A stretch of 64,000 bases of DNA from Chenopodium formosanum (lineage: Eukaryota > Streptophyta > Magnoliopsida > Caryophyllales > Amaranthaceae), in contig CM044877.1 in NCBI GenBank assembly GCA_024500155.1, positions 11,227,501 to 11,291,500 on the forward strand, written 5' to 3'. The translations under genes were made by a program, and so were the position numbers. The notes beneath the pieces were generated by a model. The model saw only the letters and a list, made by a program, of their open reading frames with translations, was not told the DNA's origin and searched no databases. This document shows, one piece after another, positions 57,701 through 64,000 of the stretch. Each line of letters opens with the position of its first letter. Position 1 is the stretch's first letter.

Positions 57701-58504
57701 GAAATACAGATTATTAAGATGTGGAAAGATGGGGATGTAAGGATTACCGAAGAGTTATTTTGTTTAGCAAGAGGACCCATGAAACGTGTTGTGACTTATG
57801 ATGGATATATCATTAATGGATTTAGATTTCACACCAAAAAACGGCAAAGAAATCGAAAAACTCAAAATAGTGGTGTGGTGGTTAGAGGCGATGAGGAAAG
57901 TGGAGAAAAGAATTTTTATGGGATTTTAGAGGAGGTTATTGTGTTAGAGTATGGTGCCTTAAAAAATCGAACAAGTCCCAAAGTTGTTTTGTTTAAGTGT
58001 AAGTGGTTTGACGTGTTTAGTGACGGGAAAGGGATTAAAAAAGACAATTTAGAAGCAGTGCTTATCAATGTTACTCGGAGGTTAAGAACCAATGAGTCAT
58101 TCGCTTTAGCTTCTCAAATTGAACAAGTTTTCTATGTGACTGCTCATAATGAAACAGATTGGAGATATGTAATTAAGGCAAATCCACGAAACTTCTTTGA
58201 TTTCCCTAATGATGAAGATACTCATGAAAGCGAATCATTATGGGATCATGTGGCTCCACCGGTCACTAACTATGAAAATGAAAATGATGAAGACATTAAT
58301 ATAGTTAGGGATGATGTTGAAAATGAAGTGGTGTACGCTAATATCAACCAAGGAGATGATTTCATTAATGAGGATGAAGAGGAAGAGGAGGAAGAAGAAG
58401 AAGAAGAGGAGGAGGAAGAATTGTCTAATATGGAATCTACATTGCAGGCTCTTAACGATGACCTTGAAGACAATGATGATGACAGTGATAGTTCTAGTGG
58501 ATAA
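54730..58504 (+). CDS. CACTA transposase, TNP2-like (Transposase_21)
   Basis: The catalytic transposase of the element. Four exons join in frame: 54730-57080, 57166-57471, 57561-57621 and 57710-58504, all with GT/AG borders, giving 1170 residues. The N-terminal transposase-associated domain is at about 1-80 (DRTWMN, then KCPCLNCRL). The Transposase_21 core lies at about 330-640 (GFNPGANMSSRYSIWPV, then NLPPWMCMK, then ALLWTISDFPAYANLSGWSTK-like TISDFPAYANLSGW). A DUF4218-type region crosses the exon 1/2 junction (HLATEARIAGPVHYRWMYRFER, then SYVRNKAHPEASIANGY). A DUF4216-type region is in exon 4 (NRTSPKVVLFKCKWFDV), followed by a long Glu/Asp tail. This is the normal order for plant TNP2 proteins. 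No stops or frameshifts were found. Confidence 0.93.
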
Positions 58505-59030
58505 CGTACTTAGCATATGAAAGAATCATTTATTTATATATTTGAAACTAGTTAAATAATTAAATATGCTCAGATGCTTTATCAAAGCTTTTGCTTTAGT
58601 TATAATGTCTATAACCTCTTGGTTTAACTAATTTTCTGTTTTTGTTTATGTATATGTGCAGAGTAAGTAGTAGCTAACTGTAACTTTTATAATTGTTGCT
58701 TTTATAATTTAGATTATGTTTTAGTTCACTTAAGCTAATGGATGATAAAAGATTTAAGCAATGAGCTTGGTGATTCTAAATAGTATATATTGAATTCGAT
58801 ACAGGTGAAGAAGTGGCTAATTAAGGAGTTTGTTTTAGTTAACTAACTGGTTGGTTTTTGCAAGGTATTTTGGGCTGGTACTCTGATCAACAGTAGGTAT
58901 TTGCAAGGCAGTATTCATTAACTCACATAATAGTATGCATATAGACAAGTATAAACCATGTTTCCTAACAACTTTTTTCATGATTTGTGCTTGTTATCTT
59001 TGAGGAAATTATTGATTTTTTTATAGGAAA
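58505..59030. other. Spacer between the two CACTA genes
   Basis: Non-coding. The 3' end (ATTTTTTTATAG just before 59027) reads as a splice acceptor, so the second gene probably has a 5' leader exon, perhaps shared with the first transcript as in En/Spm. Confidence 0.45.
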
Positions 59031-60897
59031 ATGTCAATCATTCCAACTTCATCAGAACAAGATCAACAAGAAAATGAGATTCAACAACCACCACCAAGGT
59101 TGACTTATCGTGAAAAGCGAAGGATTGACCAAGCTGAGCTTCGACAAAAATTCCCTGATCGTAAGAGGCGTGGCCCTACTAGGGGTTTAAAATATGCTTC
59201 CAAAAGAGCAAGAAATCCAGAAGAAAAGATTACATTAACTTTTATGGATGAGCTTCGACGTGTGGTTGGTGAAAAGGCAAATGAGTTCATATGTGATTGT
59301 AGCAATTGGGTGGAAGAGTTTTGTCCTTTGAATGCATTGTATGCCTATTACACTTGATAAAATTACCTTTTATCATTTCCATTTCTTAATGTGTATGTGG
59401 ATGATTATGATTTTAATATTTTCTTTTTGTCACAGGAATTGGGCTAAAATGGATCCTGATGCGAAGAAAAGTTTATATGACAAGATTTTGGTGAGTCAAA
59501 GTATATATAATTCAATTATAAAAGTTATATATAGTTAGATAAATTTGCTTTTTTTTTTAAAGCAAGTCGGGAATATTATTAATCAAACCAAATCAACATA
59601 ACTAGGGGGAGGGATAATAGCAGCCCCATCCTATTATGGTATGTTTTGTCAGATTTATTTTTATTAATAATGGTATGTTCTGTCAGATTTATTTTTATTT
59701 TTAACTTTATGATTTACTAGGCAAAATACAATTTACCTGAAAAGATTGGTGGTGCGGACGCGACTGATGCATTGAGCTTTCAATGTTCTATATTATATAG
59801 GCATTGGAGGTTTAGACTCAAAGAAAAATACTATAGAGGCAAAACAAAGGCAGAGGCTAGAGACAATAGACCTTCTACTATTGATCCGATACAGTGGGAT
59901 TGGTTGGTTTATGAGTATTGGAGTTCCCCAAAACAAGAGGTGATGTGCTTCCTTTGTTTAATTTATTGCTAATCTGCTAAATATTTTTGCAATTATACTA
60001 CATTAACTTGCCGGCTCAACTTGTAAGCCATTAGCAAAGTGAACACAGCAAATAAACTGAAGTTAACTGAAACACCGGCTAATGGTGCAAAGTCCACAGC
60101 AAGAATTTTCTATGATATGGTGTGTAGTTTTGGCCTTTTACTATAAAAAGTACAAGTTAGACATTATTTATTGTAAATTCTATGATATGGTGTGTATTTT
60201 TTTCATACGTAGATTAACGAGCCACAAATTGTTGCCAATCAAGTCGAAGGGTCATCTGAACATGCTGAAGTACAACAAGATCCCATCTATGTGAGATTAT
60301 ATGAGAAGACAAAAAAGTATGTGAGATTACAAGGAAATTGCCCAGAAATATTATTGTTGTTCTGTATTTCATGTTACTATTTAAATAGTTATGCCTACAT
60401 TAGCCTTATCTCATACTTAATATGCATAATTTTTTGGGTTGATTTAATTGAATAGGCATATAAAAAAGGATGGAAGTACTATTTGGGAACCAAATGCTGA
60501 AAAGAACTATGAAGAACTCAAAAGGCTTCACGAAACTGAAATCGCAGAACATGGTGAGGACACACTGAGTGTAAAAGATGCTTATATGAAGGTATTAAAA
60601 CCTAAATCTGGATATGTGAGAGGACTTGGTCCTGGAGCTCGACCACCTACAAAAGTTAGAATCCAAGGAGATGATATGGATAGGGTTCACACACTAAGTG
60701 CGTCAAATGAAGAGCTCAGAGCATCTAATGAACAACTTAAAGCATCAAATGAGGAGCTCAAAGCATCAAATGAGGAGCTCAAAGCAGAATTTTCAAGAAT
60801 GAACAAGGAAGCCATTGAACGTGAAAATAAACTAAGAGAAGATATGCTAAAAATGTTTGAGGAAATGAGGTATGCAATTTTTTCACAAATGATTTAA
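59031..60897 (+). CDS. CACTA TNPA-like accessory protein (Transposase_24 / Ptta family)
   Basis: The likely DNA-binding partner that recognises the subterminal repeats. Five exons join in frame: 59031-59338, 59436-59490, 59721-59939, 60213-60316 and 60456-60897, about 375 residues. Visible parts: basic N-terminus (TYREKRRIDQAELRQKFPDR); central conserved segment (NWAKMDPDAKKSLYDKI, then ILYRHWRFRLKEKYY); the family hallmark HIKKDGSTIWEPNAEKNYEE through GYVRGLGPGARPP in exon 5; then a coiled coil of repeated ASNEELK heptads. The end is uncertain. A donor at 60869/60870 could splice to GAACAAATGA at about 61494, giving a slightly shorter C-terminus. No premature stops were found. Confidence 0.85.
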
Positions 60898-61859
60898 TTT
60901 ATTTAGGCCAATGAGTTATAAAGTTAGATCATAATGTACTGTGATCAAATTTGGGTTGCATTGTCTTCCGTATAGGAGACTTAACTGTTTCTGGTTTATA
61001 TGTACTGTGATGCTGTGGTGTTGTGGTGCTGCCGCAACGCTGCTGTTGCTGCTGCACTGCTGCCGCAACTCTGCTGCAATAGTTTTAGGAGTTTTTTCCA
61101 CGTGCAGCAGTGTATTCACTAAGCTTGTTGTGTGTATATCTGATATGTAGATGATTTACATTGCAAGTGTAGGAAGCATACATTATTATTGTCAAATTTC
61201 TCTAATTGACAAAGAACAAACATGCATTACATATCAAACCATTTAGCGTTCACTAGAAAAAAAAAATGCTAATTATGACTTGATACATAGAGAGGTGATT
61301 GCCCCTAAATTTGACAAATTTCACAATTGTGAGTTTATATTATTTCAAAATGCATTTATCAAGATTTTTGTAAAGATATGTAAAAATATGACCTCCATTT
61401 TATGTGGTGAAAGAAGCAATATTTTGTAGCGTTAATTCTATTTTATTGTATCTTTTTAAATCGTGTATCTAATTTTGGAATATTTTTTTACAGGAACAAA
61501 TGATCGTGATATTTTCATGACAAGCCAAGGAATATGATGTATAGTTTGAATATATTTTCTCTTATTACAGGTAGTAATTTCTAGGGATTGATAAATTTAA
61601 CTTAGTGCGATCATAGTACTTGTTTCTTAGTAGAAAATTTTAAATTTAGTTGTAATTTTGATTACCTTCGGACCATAAGTTCGGAGAAAGTCGTAGTACT
61701 TTTTGATGATATTTCAGTTTTTATGAACTATGAAATGCAATTGTATTGAAATTATGAGCTATTATGTACTATTGTCCAATAAATACTATATTGATATATA
61801 TTATATGAAAGAGTGCAGGAGAACGGTAAAAAATTAGTAAGACAACAACAATAAAGTCA
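60898..61859. other. CACTA 3' non-coding region
   Basis: 3' untranslated and downstream sequence. It contains a CTG/GCTGC-rich patch at about 61003-61078 and a possible last TNPA exon at about 61494. No gene is seen. Confidence 0.45.
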
Positions 61860-62338
61860 CACATAACTTGTTGCCCATGCAATGATTTGGGCAACAACAT
61901 AATCAAACATAAATCGTTGTACATTTAAAAATTTAGGATAAAATCCAACGAATATTCAGATTTTAAATTGGCGCTATATTTTAAAATTGGGCAACAGATA
62001 TAATAAGCCGTTGCACAAATTAGTTTGGGCGACGACATAATTATTGCCCATATCTATGTATGCCATGTCACAATTTAACGTTTGGGCGACGAAATACTGT
62101 ATTCGTTGCCCAAAAAGCAATAATAAAGGCAACGACAAACAAGATTCGTAGCACAAAGGTAAAACTTCGGCAACAACATAATCTGACGCCCATGCTCTGC
62201 TTTGTGCAACTAAATGAAAGCACGTCGCCCAAACATGAATGGGCGTCGACCCTATGGCGACGAGCCCACGACGAGTTGAAGTTCGTTGCCCAAACTAATG
62301 GGCGACGAATAACCAAGTTAGGGTGACGAAAAGTTTTG
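61860..62338. repeat. Right subterminal repeats of the CACTA element
   Basis: The same GGGC(A/G)ACGA-type words as at the left end, in both orientations, e.g. TTGGGCGACGAAA, CGTTGCCCAA, CGTCGCCCAA and GGGCGACGAATAA. Confidence 0.8.
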
Positions 62339-62368
62339 TTGCCCAAAATTGTTTTTCTTGTAGTGACA

Positions 62369-62850
62369 GTTCGGTTTCGGTTCGGTTTGGTATTTAATCG
62401 GGTCGGTTTGGAATCGGTTTAATTGTCTCACGGGTCGGTTTTGGTTCGGTTTAAATAGTTATCGGTTCGATTCGGTTTCGGTTTATTCTTAAGCGGTTTT
62501 AATTCGGTTCGGGTTGTAAACGGTCCGGGCAGTAAAAGGTTCGGTGCAGACGGGTTGCAGTTTGTTAACGGTGCGGTGCAAACGGTTTTTATCCCGGTTC
62601 AAACAGTTTTGGGTTGGGAACGGTTTCGGGTTAGAAACAATTTGGTTCTTTTTTGGTTCAGTTTATAACTGGTTCGGTTCTTTTTCGGTTCAGTTTTTAA
62701 CTGGTTCGGTTCTTTTTCGGTTCAGTTTATAACTAGTTCGGTTCTTCGATGGTTTAACCACTTTAACGTTATTCATATCGGTTCCATTTCAAGTTTACTA
62801 AATTACGGTTCGGGTCGGTTTTCGGTTTCAAAAAATAAATTGTTTATCGA
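62369..62850. repeat. TTCGGTT/CGGTTTCGG-rich repeat block
   Basis: A degenerate array of TTCGGTT, GGTTCGG and TTTCGGTTCAG words. It is the right part of a repeat interrupted by the CACTA insertion (left part ends at 52461). It resembles a subterminal block of another hAT-type element. A 32-bp unit (AACTGGTTCGGTTCTTTTTCGG) is tandemly repeated at about 62668-62725. Confidence 0.75.
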
Positions 62851-63708
62851 GTTGTTTGGATTCGGGCAGTTAAATGGTTTTGATTTGAAATTTGATAGTA
62901 TTTGCTAATCTTTTGCGTTCACAAGTTTTATATAAAGTCGCGAATCATTTCATATTTACTTATTTAGGCATCATATTTTAAACAAATTCTCATTGATTTT
63001 ATAAATACATATTATGTTCTGTTTCAAGTTTAGTCATACTGATCTTACTAGTTTATTACGAAGTAGATTATAAGAGTTAGTGTATTAATGTATTATTGTT
63101 TTACAATTAGGTTATTATATGCTTCTTATTTAATCATTTATATACTACGCATAGTATCATAATCATGATTTGATGAGTTCTTGTGAAATGAAAATTTGCA
63201 ATTTGGTAATTCGATACTTGATTAGTCAACAAGACTGATAATTATGACTCGTTTATCATTATATATTTTCATGAAATTATGAAGATATTACAAAGTACTT
63301 TGATTTGTATAATGAAAGAAAATACTAATGACTAATTAACAAGGTAATATTGATTAGTTCAATCGATCATATTTACACATTATTAACACATGGCATCTAA
63401 CCATCTCATAGTTAAATATTCGTATCATCGTTGTTCGTATGTATTAGTACAAAGTTATAGACTCATTAGTGATTTTTTTAATTTTATCTATTTATACATT
63501 TTATTAATATAACGTTTTTATTAATTTTATCTATTTATACATTTTATTAATATAACGTTTTTATAATTTTTACGTGTATGAAAATAAAGATATACTAATA
63601 GATGTTTTAATACGTGTCTTGGGCACTGATCTCGATCAAATGGGGCAAAAAAATACTAAAGAATTGAGGGAATAATATTTTTGTAGATGAATGTATAACA
63701 CACAAACA
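62851..63708. other. AT-rich intergenic DNA
   Basis: No gene is seen. A 43-bp direct repeat (TTAATTTTATCTATTTATAC, then TAATATAACG) occurs twice at about 63478-63562. Confidence 0.5.
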
Positions 63709-63889
63709 CACACGGATCACCACTCTTAACCATAGATTAAAAAATCAATGGTTAGATTCTTTCTCCCACAGCACACACGGATCACCACTCTCAACCATAG
63801 ATTTAAAAAACAATGGTTAGATTCTTTCTCCCACAACACACACAGATCACCATTCTGAACCATAGATTAAAAAATCAATGGTTAGATTT
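63709..63889. repeat. Tandem repeat, three units of about 63 bp
   Basis: Units begin at about 63709, 63773 and 63837 with ACACACGGATCACCACTCT. Each contains AACCATAGATT and AATCAATGGTT, which form a small imperfect inverted repeat, then TAGATTCTTTCTCCCACA. Confidence 0.8.
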
Positions 63890-64000
63890 ACATGAAACCC
63901 TTTCACTCTCACTCTCACTTTACCACTCACGGTCTCACGGCGCCTCTCATTCTCACGGGCTCAGCGCCTCTCTGTCTCCCTCATACATTCATTCACGGCG
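63890..64000. other. Pyrimidine-rich window end
   Basis: CT-rich sequence (TCACTCTCACTCTCAC, then GCGCCTCTC repeats) that could be the leader of a gene beyond the window. No frame can be called. Confidence 0.35.

Larger units (their letters stand above)
52462..62365 (+). mobile_element. Complete CACTA (En/Spm) transposon, 9.9 kb
   Basis: Both ends start CACTACAAGAAAAACAATTT and agree perfectly for 28 bp (through TGGGCAAC). The trinucleotide ACA is duplicated at 52459-52461 and 62366-62368. Within about 250 bp at the left and 500 bp at the right lie many GGGCAACGA/GGCGACGA words in both orientations, the typical subterminal transposase-binding repeats. Two plus-strand genes, TNP2-like and TNPA-like, are both open after splicing. 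Perfect TIRs and open genes suggest a young and potentially autonomous copy. Confidence 0.94.

Noticed and set aside
58238..58516. Minus-strand Ser/Leu/Phe-rich frames and a plus-strand Met/Lys frame
   Set aside because: Shadows of the Glu/Asp-rich tail of the TNP2-like protein.

Overview
This is nuclear DNA of a flowering plant. It is AT-rich, intron-bearing and packed with plant transposon families (hAT, Mutator-like, CACTA, Stowaway and Tourist MITEs, LINE, SINE, LTR). A eudicot of the Amaranthaceae/Chenopodiaceae type (spinach, beet, quinoa) is my best guess from the look of the repeats and proteins. That guess is inference and cannot be proved from the window. The only conventional host genes I can identify are two tandem, intronless, autoinhibited Ca2+-ATPases of the plant plasma-membrane P2B class (ACA12/ACA13-like), both on the minus strand. 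The downstream copy (18048-21119) is intact. The other (7385-10465) is almost identical but is interrupted by a single CAA-to-TAA nonsense codon.

Layout. 1-7384: a Tourist-like MITE, a 4.3-kb hAT element (1106-5399) with a perfect 8-bp target duplication and unusual GC-rich CCGTGCC-repeat ends, and a long foldback element. 7385-21119: the ATPase pair, separated by two GC-rich non-autonomous TIR elements, an internally deleted relative of the hAT element (13216-14651) and tandem duplications, one of which copied the 3' end of the intact pump gene. 21238-23582: a hAT-type MITE carrying three AGAGACC hairpins, and a Stowaway.

23592-44903 is the most notable object. It is a 21.3-kb Mutator-like element (MULE) bounded by about 46-bp terminal inverted repeats and a flush 9-bp target duplication (TTTTTTTAA). 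Inside, in order, are a multi-exon ULP1/C48-type cysteine protease gene (+), an unrecognised gene (-), an unrecognised gene with an endonuclease-like C-terminal segment (+), a coiled-coil/acidic protein gene (+), a GRF zinc-finger/transmembrane protein gene (-) and a FAR1-type MULE transposase (-). The transposase is ruined by at least five in-frame stops and by a nested 1.69-kb solo LTR. The protease has two in-frame stops but keeps its whole catalytic set. The smaller genes are open. Long minisatellites and a 0.64-kb tandem duplication fill the gaps.

44904-52461 holds two more hAT-type elements with GC-rich ends, a SINE, a tRNA-like fragment, a Stowaway and a 5'-truncated LINE with a 16-bp target duplication. 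52462-62365 is a complete CACTA (En/Spm) element with 28-bp perfect TIRs and a 3-bp ACA duplication. It has an intact TNP2-type transposase (four exons, 1170 aa) and an intact TNPA/Transposase_24-type gene (five exons, about 375 aa), so it looks potentially autonomous. It landed inside a TTCGGTT-rich repeat that resumes at 62366. The window ends in AT-rich DNA with a short tandem repeat.

Exon borders, TIRs and target duplications were read by eye from the sequence. No alignment or database search was run.
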